This document shows, piece by piece, positions 24,226-32,900 of a stretch of DNA of 57,648 nt. The notes beneath the pieces are model-generated. The model ran no database searches. It was not told the origin of the DNA and saw only the letters and a list, made by a program, of their open reading frames with translations. How positions within the stretch are numbered: position 1 is the stretch's first letter; each line of letters starts with the position of its first letter. Position numbers and translations under genes: made by a program. The DNA comes from Acidobacteriota bacterium (GTDB lineage Bacteria; Acidobacteriota; Thermoanaerobaculia; Thermoanaerobaculales; Thermoanaerobaculaceae): NCBI GenBank assembly GCA_003158745.1, contig PMLC01000028.1, positions 11,487-69,134 on the forward strand, read 5' to 3'.

Positions 24226-24842
24226 TAGCCCTCGCCCTCCTCACCGTCGAGCTCCAGCAGCGACGCCGAGCCGAAGTAGGTGCTGCCCTCCACCTGCCGC
24301 GACAACGCCTCGTGCGGGGCGGAGATGATCTTGAAACCGACCTGGACGCCGGTGCGCTCAAGGAACCCGACCGCGATCTCGACGGCTGCCTCGACGTCGT
24401 GGAGTTCGCCCTCGAAGATCGAGAGTCCCTTGCCCGAGAGTCCGGAGTCGGCAAGGCGGATCTCGACGAGGTCCACCGTGGTCCCCTTGAGAGCCAGTTC
24501 GGCGGCGCGAACGTTGCAAGACACCGTGCCTGTCTCGATGATCGCAATGGAACCCGGGCCGACTGGGCTGCGATGGCCCAGGATCCCCTCGTAGAGCTGG
24601 GGGTGGACATCCGCGAGCATGACGTGGTCGAGCACGCTGTCGCCGCCCTGGGCAAGCCCCTCCGAAACGGCTTCCTCGACCGACGCGGTAGTGCCGCCGA
24701 TCAGGGTCAGGAAGCGACCTCGGCTGATCGTGCCGCACTTCACGAAAGCGATGGGGGAGCGCTTGAGAAGGGCGTCGGTCGCGAAGACCCCGACGGCGAT
24801 GTCCCTGAACTCAAGCACGGCGATGGCGGGGTGCCTTTTCAT
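24225..24842 (-). CDS. Tandem-domain shell protein BMC-T (PduT-like)
   Basis: 205 residues from ATG 24842, which overlaps the aldehyde dehydrogenase stop (TGATG). Two BMC domains: about 4-95 (AIAVLEFRDIAVGVFATDAL) and about 105-195 (SIAIIETGTVSCNVRAAELAL). Trimers of such proteins mimic hexamers and line the shell facet. It closely follows PduT in layout, but the PduT pore cysteine that holds a 4Fe-4S cluster aligns with Ser40 here (GTISRGRF), and the only nearby Cys is Cys36. So a cluster in the usual position is unlikely. Confidence 0.9.
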   Translation of the reverse strand: MKRHPAIAVLEFRDIAVGVFATDALLKRSPIAFVKCGTISRGRFLTLIGGTTASVEEAVSEGLAQGGDSVLDHVMLADVHPQLYEGILGHRSPVGPGSIAIIETGTVSCNVRAAELALKGTTVDLVEIRLADSGLSGKGLSIFEGELHDVEAAVEIAVGFLERTGVQVGFKIISAPHEALSRQVEGSTYFGSASLLELDGEEGEG

Positions 24843-26278
24843 CACGTGATCCTGAAGTGATCCACAAGCACGCACCGGCGGGAACGGGAGAACGACCGCG
24901 GGCTGGTCATCCCCTCACCGGTCGGGCTCGCGATGGTGAACGAGCAGTAGCCCTCGCCGTCGAGGCCGAGGCCCGCCTGGGAGCGGCCGTTCTTCACGAA
25001 GATGCTGCAGTTGCACTCCTTGGCCATGCGCGAGAGGTTGTCGAGGTTCTTGGAGTGCATCACCGCGCTGTGGCGATTGCCGCCCTCCATCTTGACCGCG
25101 AGGTCGATCGCATAGTTCGCGTTGGGGACGCGGCAGAAAGGCATGATGGGCATCATCTGCTCCGTCCACAGTAGGGGATGGTCCTCGTCCACCTCGACGA
25201 GCCCGAGCCGAACAGAGGCCGACACGGTCATCCCGAGCTTCGAGAGGATGGCGCTGGCGTTCTTGCCTACGAGGTCGCGGTTGATCTCCGCGTGTTCCCG
25301 CGGCCCGTTCGTCTTGGTGAAGACGATCTTCTCGAGAGCGAGGAGGCGGTGACGCTCGATCAGGACCGCGCCGCTACGCGCCATGGCCTTGAGCAGTCCG
25401 TCGGCGACCATGTCGACGCACAACACCTCCTTCTCGTCGGTGCAGATGATGTTGTTGTCCGTCGAGGCACCGAGGACGATGTCGCGCCCGGCCTTGTCGA
25501 TGTCGGCGGTCTCGTCCACCACCACCGGCGGGTTGCCGGGCCCGGCGCAAATGGCCCGTTTGCCGGACGCCATCGCCGCCTTGACGACCGCGCCGCCGCC
25601 GGTGACCACCAGCAGGCGGACGGCCGGGTGACGCATGATCTCCTGCGCGGTCTCGATGGTCGGATCGGCGAGGCACGCGACGACGTTGGGTGGACCGCCG
25701 GCCGCCGTGATGGCCTGGTTCAGCAGCGCCACCGTCAGCATCGAACATGCCTTGGCGCCTGGGTGGACGTTGAACACCACTGAGTTCCCGGCCGCGAGCA
25801 TGCCGATGGCGTTGCAGATGACCGTGGAGGTGGGGTTGGTGACGGGTGTGATCGCGCCGATCACCCCGAACGGTGCCGCCTCCGTGAGGGTCAGCCCGTG
25901 GTCTCCCGTGATCGCGGTGGAATAGAGGTCCTCGAGTCCCGGCGTCTTCTCGCTCACGAGGCGGTTCTTCATCACCTTGTCCTCGAGGCGGCCGAGGCCG
26001 GTCTCCTCCCACGCGGCGCGCGCCAGCGCCTCGCAGTTCTCCAGCATCGTGGTCCGGATCGCGGCGATGATCTTCGCTCGCAGTTCGAGAGGGAGCGCGA
26101 CGAACACCGGCTGGGCGACGCTGGCGGCTCGCACGGCGTCTTCAACCGTTGCGAAGATCCCGAGTCCCGGGCCGGTGGGGGTGCCGGACGAACCGGGCGT
26201 CGCTTTGGTGCGGGGCTCGAGATCTGCGACGATGCGGCGTGCGATCGTCTCGACGTCCTGGTCGGTCAACTTCGTCAT
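24842..26278 (-). CDS. Microcompartment CoA-acylating aldehyde dehydrogenase (EutE/PduP-like)
   Basis: 478 residues. The N-terminus (residues 4-20, LTDQDVETIARRIVADL) is an amphipathic helix followed by a Gly/Pro/Ser linker (24-39), the layout of an encapsulation peptide. The dehydrogenase fold follows, with TPVTNPTSTVICNAIG for cofactor binding, AGPGNPPVVVDETADI, and catalytic Cys279 in DNNIICTDEKE. EutE/PduP enzymes turn acetaldehyde or propionaldehyde plus CoA and NAD+ into acyl-CoA. Beside DeoC it probably consumes acetaldehyde from deoxyribose phosphate. No alcohol dehydrogenase or phosphotransacylase is encoded in the window to recycle NADH and CoA. Confidence 0.93.
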   Translation of the reverse strand: MTKLTDQDVETIARRIVADLEPRTKATPGSSGTPTGPGLGIFATVEDAVRAASVAQPVFVALPLELRAKIIAAIRTTMLENCEALARAAWEETGLGRLEDKVMKNRLVSEKTPGLEDLYSTAITGDHGLTLTEAAPFGVIGAITPVTNPTSTVICNAIGMLAAGNSVVFNVHPGAKACSMLTVALLNQAITAAGGPPNVVACLADPTIETAQEIMRHPAVRLLVVTGGGAVVKAAMASGKRAICAGPGNPPVVVDETADIDKAGRDIVLGASTDNNIICTDEKEVLCVDMVADGLLKAMARSGAVLIERHRLLALEKIVFTKTNGPREHAEINRDLVGKNASAILSKLGMTVSASVRLGLVEVDEDHPLLWTEQMMPIMPFCRVPNANYAIDLAVKMEGGNRHSAVMHSKNLDNLSRMAKECNCSIFVKNGRSQAGLGLDGEGYCSFTIASPTGEGMTSPRSFSRSRRCVLVDHFRIT

Positions 26279-26450
26279 GCTCGTTCCGCTCGCACGGCAG
26301 GGCCAAGGGTGCGGGGTGCATGACGACGCAGTGGCGCGCAGCTATCCGGTCCTCGTGGGCAACCTCGATTGAAGGGGACATTGCCTGCAGGCCGCGAGTG
26401 GATTGCGGGGCCCCCTGGGCCCGGTGCTCTTTGCCCTGTGCCCGGTCTTC

Positions 26451-26738
26451 TCATTTCTTGTACTTCACGACCCCTTCCACGCTCCACGAGTCCACGATCG
26501 CCATCACGACCGCATCCACCGGCCGCTTGTCGGTGGCGTGGGTCTGGCGCGCGGAGCTCCCGGAAGCGATCAGGACGATCTCCTCAGGGCCCGCGCCCAC
26601 GGCGTCGGCCGCGACAAGGAACGCCCCGCTCTCGCGGCCCCCCTCGTCGACGCCGCGGACGAGGAGCAACTTGAGCCCCTCGAGGCTCGTGTCCTTCTGG
26701 CTGGCCACCACATTTCCGACGACCTTGGCGAGCTGCAT
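26451..26738 (-). CDS. Microcompartment vertex protein BMC-P (EutN/CcmL), copy 3
   Basis: 95 residues from ATG 26738 (MQLAKVVGNVVASQKD). KLLLVRGVDEGG, LVAADAVGAGPEEIVLIASG and AVVMAIVDSWSVEG follow the EutN/CcmL pattern. It forms a vertex pentamer. It is separated from the dehydrogenase gene by a 172-nt gap containing a G/C-rich palindromic patch, and lies 59 nt after BMC-H. The ribosome site is weak. Confidence 0.9.
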   Translation of the reverse strand: MQLAKVVGNVVASQKDTSLEGLKLLLVRGVDEGGRESGAFLVAADAVGAGPEEIVLIASGSSARQTHATDKRPVDAVVMAIVDSWSVEGVVKYKK

Positions 26739-26797
26739 GGGTGTGCGTCTCCGCGTCCCGCCCCCGGGCGTCCGGACGGTCCGGCGGGGGCGAGCCG

Positions 26798-27100
26798 CTA
26801 CTTCTTCGCGGCCTTGGCCGAGGCCTGGCGGCCCAGCGGCATCACCACGTCCACGTTGACGTGCGGGCGTGCGATCACGTGGACGGCCACTACCTCGCCG
26901 ACGCGACCCGCGGCGACCTGACCGGCGTCGCACGCCGCCTTCACCGCCGCGACGTCGCCCCGCACGATGACCGACACATAGCCGCCGCCGGTCTTCTCGT
27001 ACGAGACCAGCTCGACCTTCGCGGCCTTGACCGCGGCGTCAGCGGCCTCGACCACGGCCGGAAAGGACCTCGTCTCGATCATGCCCAACGCTTCCGTCAT
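26798..27100 (-). CDS. Hexameric shell protein BMC-H (PduA/EutM-like)
   Basis: 100 residues, a single BMC domain: [20 protein letters not shown], then [21 protein letters not shown] and [15 protein letters not shown]. Hexamers tile the shell facets and their central pores pass small substrates. The ribosome site GAAGGAGG is the best in the locus, consistent with a need for many copies. This is the only BMC-H gene here. Confidence 0.94.
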   Translation of the reverse strand: MTEALGMIETRSFPAVVEAADAAVKAAKVELVSYEKTGGGYVSVIVRGDVAAVKAACDAGQVAAGRVGEVVAVHVIARPHVNVDVVMPLGRQASAKAAKK

Positions 27101-27154
27101 GTCACAGCCTCCTTCTTCCGCGTCCCCGCGGTTGGAACCGTGCGAGTGCGGCGA

Positions 27155-27787
27155 CTACGCGCCGCCGATTTTCACCTCACGCCCCCGCAGGTCCGCGATG
27201 GCCTGCTCGGCCGCGCGATAGCCGACGTCGATGTCCCGCTCCTCGCCACCGAGGTACACTCGGCCGAAGCTGCCGAATGCGCGCACCTCGAGAATGTTGA
27301 TGTTGGCCGCCTTCTCGGCCTCGTTGGCGGCGATCGCGGCGTACCCGGCCGGCGCCACCTCGAGCACGTAGAGGGTTTGCCCTGGCAGGATCATATCGCC
27401 GTGTCGGGTACGGTTGATGAGCTGCGTGTGGTACGGCGAGATATTGCGGATGACCTGGCTCGAGACGAGCTGCGGCTTGACGCGGTCCTCTTCCTTGAGG
27501 CCGAGGGACTCCAGGATCGCCCGCCCCGCCTCGCGTACGTCGGCCTGCGAGTCGGAGTGAACCTCCAGCATACCGTATAGGCGTTCGATGATCAGCATGC
27601 CGGGCCTCACGTCGGTCGCCTTGAGAGCGACGTCGGTCACGCGCATAATGTCCATCCCCGGCGCGATCTCGACGAAGAGCGAGGCCTGCTCGGGCGTGGG
27701 GAGGAAGCCCTGCGCCACGGTGCCGAGGAACGCGGCGAACTGCGGCTGGAGGCTGTCGAGGAAAACATAGCAACGAAGCTCCGCCAT
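27155..27787 (-). CDS. Tandem-domain shell protein BMC-T (double-stacked type likely)
   Basis: 210 residues from ATG 27787, 5 nt after the rpiB-deoC stop. Two permuted BMC domains: the first contains [17 protein letters not shown] and [17 protein letters not shown], the second [18 protein letters not shown] and [17 protein letters not shown]. The layout is nearer to CcmP/EutL-type trimers, which can stack and gate large pores, than to PduT. It may admit sugar phosphates or cofactors too big for BMC-H pores; that role is inference. Confidence 0.85.
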   Translation of the reverse strand: MAELRCYVFLDSLQPQFAAFLGTVAQGFLPTPEQASLFVEIAPGMDIMRVTDVALKATDVRPGMLIIERLYGMLEVHSDSQADVREAGRAILESLGLKEEDRVKPQLVSSQVIRNISPYHTQLINRTRHGDMILPGQTLYVLEVAPAGYAAIAANEAEKAANINILEVRAFGSFGRVYLGGEERDIDVGYRAAEQAIADLRGREVKIGGA

Positions 27788-27792
27788 CCCTG

Positions 27793-29046
27793 CTATCCCT
27801 TCCGCGCGGCGAGCGCCCGCGCCTCCTCCATGATTCTCACACTGCTGCTGCACCCGACGCGGGTCGCGCCGGCCTGGATCATCCGCACGACGTCCGCGTA
27901 CGTGCGGATCCCGCCCGACGCTTTGACGCCGAGCCTCTTCGGTGAAACGGTTCGGGCCATCAGCCCGACATCCTCCACCGTTGCTCCGCCGCTCGAGAAC
28001 CCCGTCGAGGTCTTGACGAAGTCGGCGCCCGCCTTCATCGAGAGCTCACAGCCGCGGACCTTCTCCTCGTCGGAGAGGAGCGCGGTCTCGAGGATGACCT
28101 TGCAGACGGCACGCCCCTCCTTGCACGCCTCGACCACGCCCCGGATGTCGCGGCGGACCAGGTCATCGTCGCCGCCCTTGAGGGCGCCGATGTTGATCAC
28201 CATGTCGATCTCCTGGGCACCCTCGCGAATGGCGCGGCGTGCTTCCAGGGTCTTGATCTCGGGCGGTTGTGCTCCGAGGGGAAAACCGACGACGCAGCAG
28301 ACTTTGACGGGACACCCTCGAAGCAGTGTCTTGGCGTCGCGCACGTACGAGGGATTGACGCAAACCGAGAAGAAGGAGTACCGCCTCGCCTCGTCACACA
28401 GCTTCTGAATGTCCGCGCTCGTCGCCTCAGGCCTCAGAAGTGTGTGGTCGATGAGCTTCGCGAGCTGCTCGGGGGGCACCGGCGCGGGCCGGCTGACATC
28501 TCCTCCACCGGAGCCCAGCAGCTCCTTCACTCTCTTGGTAATTCGGGCGATGTCGTCGGCGGCGAGGTCGCGGGCCGAGCCGCCGCCCCGGAGTGCACCG
28601 CTCTCGATGTCCCGAATCAGCCGGACTCGCGAACGGTGGCGCTCGACCGTGCACTGGGTCGAAAGGAACGTGTCGAGGATCCTCCGTGCGGTCGTGGCGT
28701 CTACATGGGCCGCGCCGAGCGTGAGCACGTTCGCGTCGTTGTGCTCGCGTGCGTTGCGCGCAAGGGTCTCGGTGTAGCAGGCGGCTGCGAGAACGCCCGG
28801 AACCTTGTTTGCGGCCATCGCCGAGCCGATGCCGGCTCCGTCCACCACGACCCCAAAGTCGGCTGCGCCTGCCGCTACGAGCCGTGCCACGGCCTCCGCG
28901 AAGGTCGGGTAGTCGACCGGGTCCTTGCCGTGAGTACCGCAATCCTGGACAGTGTGTCCGAGGCTTCTAAGATATTCGATGAGATGCTGTTTGAGCTCGT
29001 AGCCGCCGTGATCGGCGCCGAGCGCCACCTTGAGATGCTGCGTCAT
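27793..29046 (-). CDS. RpiB-DeoC fusion: sugar-phosphate isomerase plus deoxyribose-phosphate aldolase
   Basis: 417 residues from ATG 29046. Residues 1-150 are an RpiB/LacA/LacB isomerase ([32 protein letters not shown]). The catalytic Cys of classical RpiB aligns with Asp69. Residues 190-417 are class I DeoC with Asp281, Schiff-base Lys345 (FVKTSTGF) and Lys375 (GVKASGGI) intact. DeoC splits 2-deoxyribose 5-phosphate to glyceraldehyde 3-phosphate and acetaldehyde. Between the two lies a helix (163-177, [15 protein letters not shown]) and a Gly/Pro linker resembling an encapsulation peptide. It is the first gene of the microcompartment operon and defines it as SPU-like. No strong promoter was seen upstream. 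Confidence 0.9.
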   Translation of the reverse strand: MTQHLKVALGADHGGYELKQHLIEYLRSLGHTVQDCGTHGKDPVDYPTFAEAVARLVAAGAADFGVVVDGAGIGSAMAANKVPGVLAAACYTETLARNAREHNDANVLTLGAAHVDATTARRILDTFLSTQCTVERHRSRVRLIRDIESGALRGGGSARDLAADDIARITKRVKELLGSGGGDVSRPAPVPPEQLAKLIDHTLLRPEATSADIQKLCDEARRYSFFSVCVNPSYVRDAKTLLRGCPVKVCCVVGFPLGAQPPEIKTLEARRAIREGAQEIDMVINIGALKGGDDDLVRRDIRGVVEACKEGRAVCKVILETALLSDEEKVRGCELSMKAGADFVKTSTGFSSGGATVEDVGLMARTVSPKRLGVKASGGIRTYADVVRMIQAGATRVGCSSSVRIMEEARALAARKG

Positions 29047-29110
29047 TGGTAGATGATACAACTGTTCGCGGGCTTCGCGGCACAGGTCCTAGTCCGTGCG
29101 GGGAAAGCAA

Positions 29111-29156
29111 GAGCCCGTGCGCCGAAGGAGGCGTGCCGCCTCCGGAGCACGGGCTC
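29111..29156 (-). terminator. Branched hairpin ending the tonB/exb operon
   Basis: GAGCCCGTGC (29111-29120) pairs with GCACGGGCTC (29147-29156), and inside it GGAGGCG pairs with CGCCTCC around TGC. It follows the last exbD gene and precedes rpiB-deoC. The minus-strand side lacks a clean U-tract (CTCTTGCTTTCC), so termination strength is uncertain. Confidence 0.6.
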
Positions 29157-29179
29157 GGATTTTCGCGAAGAGTCCGAGT

Positions 29180-29623
29180 CTACTTGGGTGCTTCACCCGA
29201 GGTGGCAGTCGGGTTGATGTCCTCGAGCACGATCCCGAGGCTCTTGGCGCCGTGGTCGTTGCACATGTCCATGAAGCGGGCCACCTTGTCGTAGGAGAGG
29301 TTACCGTCGGCTGCGAAGAACACGACCTTGCCCTCGCGGCCCCTGGTCACCTCGTCGAGCTTGTTGAGGAAGTCCCTCTCGGTGTACTGCTCCCTGTTGA
29401 TGAACATCCCGCCGTCCTCTGTGAGGCGGACGACGAGCTGATCCATGTTCTGCGGGGGCGGTTGGTTCGTCGTCACCTTGGGCGGGACCTTGGTCTCATA
29501 CCCGCGCTGGAGCAACGGCGTGACCACCATGAAGATGATGAGCAGCACCAGCACCACGTCCACGAGAGGAGTGATGTTGATGTCACTCTTCATGTCCCCC
29601 ATCTTGCCGCCGGTCATTGCCAT
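29180..29623 (-). CDS. ExbD/TolR-type biopolymer transport protein, copy 2
   Basis: 147 residues with one membrane helix (about 18-40: LVDVVLVLLIIFMVVTPLL) carrying the proton-path Asp of TPLVDV, then a periplasmic domain. With ExbB it uses the proton gradient to energise TonB. Ribosome site GGAGAAACGCC. It is last in a five-gene operon and is followed by a large hairpin. The C-terminus (about 130-147) differs from the other ExbD. Confidence 0.9.
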   Translation of the reverse strand: MAMTGGKMGDMKSDINITPLVDVVLVLLIIFMVVTPLLQRGYETKVPPKVTTNQPPPQNMDQLVVRLTEDGGMFINREQYTERDFLNKLDEVTRGREGKVVFFAADGNLSYDKVARFMDMCNDHGAKSLGIVLEDINPTATSGEAPK

Positions 29624-29663
29624 GGCGTTTCTCCTTCAGCCGAAAGCAGGCGTGCCTCGAGCT

Positions 29664-30113
29664 TCAGCTCGCCCCTTTCTTCGTTGTGATCAAGCCGACC
29701 TTGCTGAAGCCGGCGTCGTTGAGCGCCTTCATGACCTCGCGCACGTCCCTGTACTTGAGGCGGCGGTCAGCCTTGATGACGACCTCTTTCTGGGGGTCCG
29801 CTTTCAGCATTTCGTCCATTCGCCTGACCAACTCGGCCTTGCTCGGAACCCAGTCCTGGCCGATGAAAATCTTGCCGTCCTCTTGGATGGCGACCTTCAC
29901 CTGCTTCTGCCCTTCCGGGTACTTCTCCGGCTTTCCGGTCTCCGGCAGTTGCACGGGCACGCCGGACTGCAGCAGCGGGGTGACGACCATGAAGATGATC
30001 AGCAGCACCAGGCAGACGTCCACGAGTGGGGTGACGTTGATGTCCGATTTAATGTCGCCCCCGCCGATCGCGGGCCCCTTGTGTGGTTCAGCGTGCCGCC
30101 GAGCCGAGTGCAT
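29664..30113 (-). CDS. ExbD/TolR-type biopolymer transport protein, copy 1
   Basis: 149 residues. KSDINVTPLVDVCLVLLIIF is the single membrane helix with its conserved Asp, and the periplasmic part contains VKVAIQEDGKIFIGQDW and the family motif VVIKADRRLKYRDVREVM. It overlaps the exbB end by 26 nt; the start at 30113 is supported by GGAGGAAGCG before it. Two different ExbD copies suggest a hetero-oligomer or two exchangeable partners for ExbB. Confidence 0.9.
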   Translation of the reverse strand: MHSARRHAEPHKGPAIGGGDIKSDINVTPLVDVCLVLLIIFMVVTPLLQSGVPVQLPETGKPEKYPEGQKQVKVAIQEDGKIFIGQDWVPSKAELVRRMDEMLKADPQKEVVIKADRRLKYRDVREVMKALNDAGFSKVGLITTKKGAS

Positions 30114-30786
30114 CGCTTCCTCCGTGCTTCTTGATGAAGAAGTCGATCAGTTCCGATGAGGAGTTCGCCATCTCGACCTGGAAACGCTCCACCTGGTTCA
30201 GGAAGTAGTTGTAGAGCCACACGGCCGGGATTGCGACGAACAAGCCCACGGCCGTGGTGACGAGGGCTTCCGCGATACCCGCGGAAACCGCGCCCAGGCC
30301 GCCCGACCCGGTGATGGCCATGCCGCGGAAGGCATTGATGATGCCGACGACGGTCCCGAACAGGCCGATGAACGGAGCCGTGGCGCCGATGGTCGCCAGG
30401 CCGCCAAGGCCGCGCTTGAAATCCGCGGTCGTCATGAGCGTGGCGCGCTCGATGGCGCGACGGGCAGCCTCGATGACGTCGTAGCCGGTCAGCGGGCTGT
30501 TTTGCTCCTCAACCATGAACTCGAGCAGACCGGCCGCGACCACCTTCGCGAGATGGCTTGCCTTGAACTTCTTGGACGCCGCGATCGCGTCTTGCGGACG
30601 GTTCTGCTTGAGGTACTGGGTGGTGAGCAGCGCGAACTGGAGCGACTGCTTCTTGGCCGCGCGATAACGCCACCAGCGCTCACCCGACAGCGTCAGCGAG
30701 TAGATCGACAGAACCACCAAGAGGATGACATCCAGCTTGGCGATCATGCCCATCGAGGTCCACAGTCCTACGAGTCCGAATTCCAT
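30088..30786 (-). CDS. ExbB/TolQ-type proton channel (MotA/TolQ/ExbB family)
   Basis: 232 residues with three membrane segments: near 17-35, 125-150 and 165-190. The family core GLATIGATAPFIGLFGTVVG and GIAEALVTTAVGLFVAIPAV is intact. With ExbD it forms the inner-membrane proton channel powering TonB. A strong ribosome site (TAGGAGG) precedes the ATG. It lies 34 nt after tonB. Confidence 0.93.
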   Translation of the reverse strand: MEFGLVGLWTSMGMIAKLDVILLVVLSIYSLTLSGERWWRYRAAKKQSLQFALLTTQYLKQNRPQDAIAASKKFKASHLAKVVAAGLLEFMVEEQNSPLTGYDVIEAARRAIERATLMTTADFKRGLGGLATIGATAPFIGLFGTVVGIINAFRGMAITGSGGLGAVSAGIAEALVTTAVGLFVAIPAVWLYNYFLNQVERFQVEMANSSSELIDFFIKKHGGSDALGSAAR

Positions 30787-30820
30787 TACGTTTTCCTCCT
30801 ATCTCTCTCGGCCTGCTGGC

Positions 30821-31549
<729 letters not shown>

Positions 31550-31560
31550 GGCTCCCCCGG

Positions 31561-32382
31561 TTACGACTTGGCCAGCGAAGTCTGCTTCTTGAGCTTCTCG
31601 CGCAGGGCCAGCGCCTTGGTGCGCCACTCTTCGGCCTTGTCGAAATACTGCTGCTTCGCGGCCTCTGTGGTCTGGAGCTTGGCCTTCTCGCGGTAGAGAA
31701 GGTTGGTATAGATCATGGCGTCGAAGTATTCGGGCTGCATCTGCAGGGCCTTTTCGGCCGAAGCCAGACCGAGGTCGACGTATTCGGTGCGCTGCTGGGG
31801 TGTGATGGAGGGATCGCGGTACGCCTTGTCCCAGCAGTAGACCGAAACGAGGTAGTACGGCTCCGGGTCGGCCTTCGGGATGTGGGCGGTGACCCAGTCG
31901 TACGCCTCCTTGATCCGCTGCGTCCGCAGGTAGATCGTGACGACGGCCTTGTTCGACTTGACGTCGCCCGGGTTTTTCCTAATCTCGCCCTGGAGGTAGG
32001 CGAGAACGTCGTCGAACTTGCTGGCGTTCATGTACGTCGAGATCATGAACTCCTGCGCCTTCTGATCCTCCGGGAAGGCGGCCAGGTACTTCTTGAAGGC
32101 ATCGATGGCGGTGCTGAAGTACTGCCGGTTCTCGGCATTGTCGACGCCTGGCTGGTAGAGGGTCATCGCGCTGAGGGCCACCGAGCGCCAGGCGAACTTC
32201 AGGCTGGGGTCGAGCGCAAGACCCTTCTGGAACTCGATCAGGGCATCCTTGTACTTCTCGTTCTTGTAGTAGGAGTTGCCCTTGTTCAGCTCCATTCGGG
32301 CCTGAAGCGTGTCGCACCCGGTCAGGAGCACCCCTGCGACCAGCATCAGCAACAGGACTTGGGGTACAGCGACTTTGCGCAT
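31561..32382 (-). CDS. TPR-repeat lipoprotein
   Basis: 273 residues. The signal peptide ends in a lipobox (LLTGC, Cys23). TPR-like helices follow: ARMELNKGNSYYKNEKYKDA, IDAFKKYLAAFPEDQKA, LASAEKALQMQPEYFDAM. Ribosome site GGAGGAAA. It is first in the operon TPR-tonB-exbB-exbD-exbD, 11 nt before tonB. The likely place is the periplasmic face of a membrane as a scaffold for the TonB machine; this is inferred from context only. Confidence 0.85.
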   Translation of the reverse strand: MRKVAVPQVLLLMLVAGVLLTGCDTLQARMELNKGNSYYKNEKYKDALIEFQKGLALDPSLKFAWRSVALSAMTLYQPGVDNAENRQYFSTAIDAFKKYLAAFPEDQKAQEFMISTYMNASKFDDVLAYLQGEIRKNPGDVKSNKAVVTIYLRTQRIKEAYDWVTAHIPKADPEPYYLVSVYCWDKAYRDPSITPQQRTEYVDLGLASAEKALQMQPEYFDAMIYTNLLYREKAKLQTTEAAKQQYFDKAEEWRTKALALREKLKKQTSLAKS

Positions 32383-32900
32383 AAAAAGTTTCCTCCAGCT
32401 GGCGCCAAGCGGATGTATTGCTGAGAAAGGTCCAGGTCAAACCTGAGAAGGTCGCCTCCACCCTGCGGTCAGCTCGTTGGCGTCACGTATCCTCACCATA
32501 CTCCCGGGTGGCTCGCCTCCCAGTTTGGACATTTGGCCTTTGCACCGGAGAGGGTAAAGCCGTTTCGGTCTGGCTTCCTAGCGTGTATGACCCTCGTGCG
32601 GTGCCAGTTCCCAGCCTCCTCCCGCGCGGGCGCCAATATGAGACGGTGGGCACGGGTTGTCAAGAGGGGAAACCGAACGCTGACAGCGAAGTGAAAATGC
32701 GGCACAAGCGCAGTTGCGGACCCCCGATGCGGCTGGGGGACGCGGCGCGGGGCGGGAAGGCAGGGCGCGTGGTCGCACTGCGAAGGCACCGCCGTGCCCC
32801 TGAAGTCGACAGCTCGGCGGGAGCATACTGACTCGGTTGAGACTCCCGTCTTGCTGCCGGCGTCCGTGTTTGGGGATGGGGAGGGGAAGGAGTCGACGCC
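32383..32900. other. Divergent intergenic region
   Basis: 518 nt between the TPR-lipoprotein gene (minus) and panE (plus). It holds a good minus-strand promoter (32635-32663) and a leader of about 245 nt (32383-32628) for the tonB operon. Short ORFs on both strands have no coding signs. No riboswitch that I recognise is visible. Confidence 0.6.
32635..32663 (-). promoter_or_regulatory. Sigma-70-type promoter of the TPR-tonB-exb operon
   Basis: On the minus strand: TTGACA (32663-32658), a 17-bp spacer and CATATT (32640-32635). The -35 is perfect and the -10 has 4 of 6 matches. The start is expected near 32628, about 245 nt before the TPR-lipoprotein ATG. Confidence 0.65.

Noticed and set aside
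23942-24655. Upstream part of a 331-codon minus-strand frame ending in a BMC-P sequence
   Set aside because: Only the last 93 codons (23660-23941) are real BMC-P; the rest is an out-of-frame shadow of BMC-T and another BMC-P.
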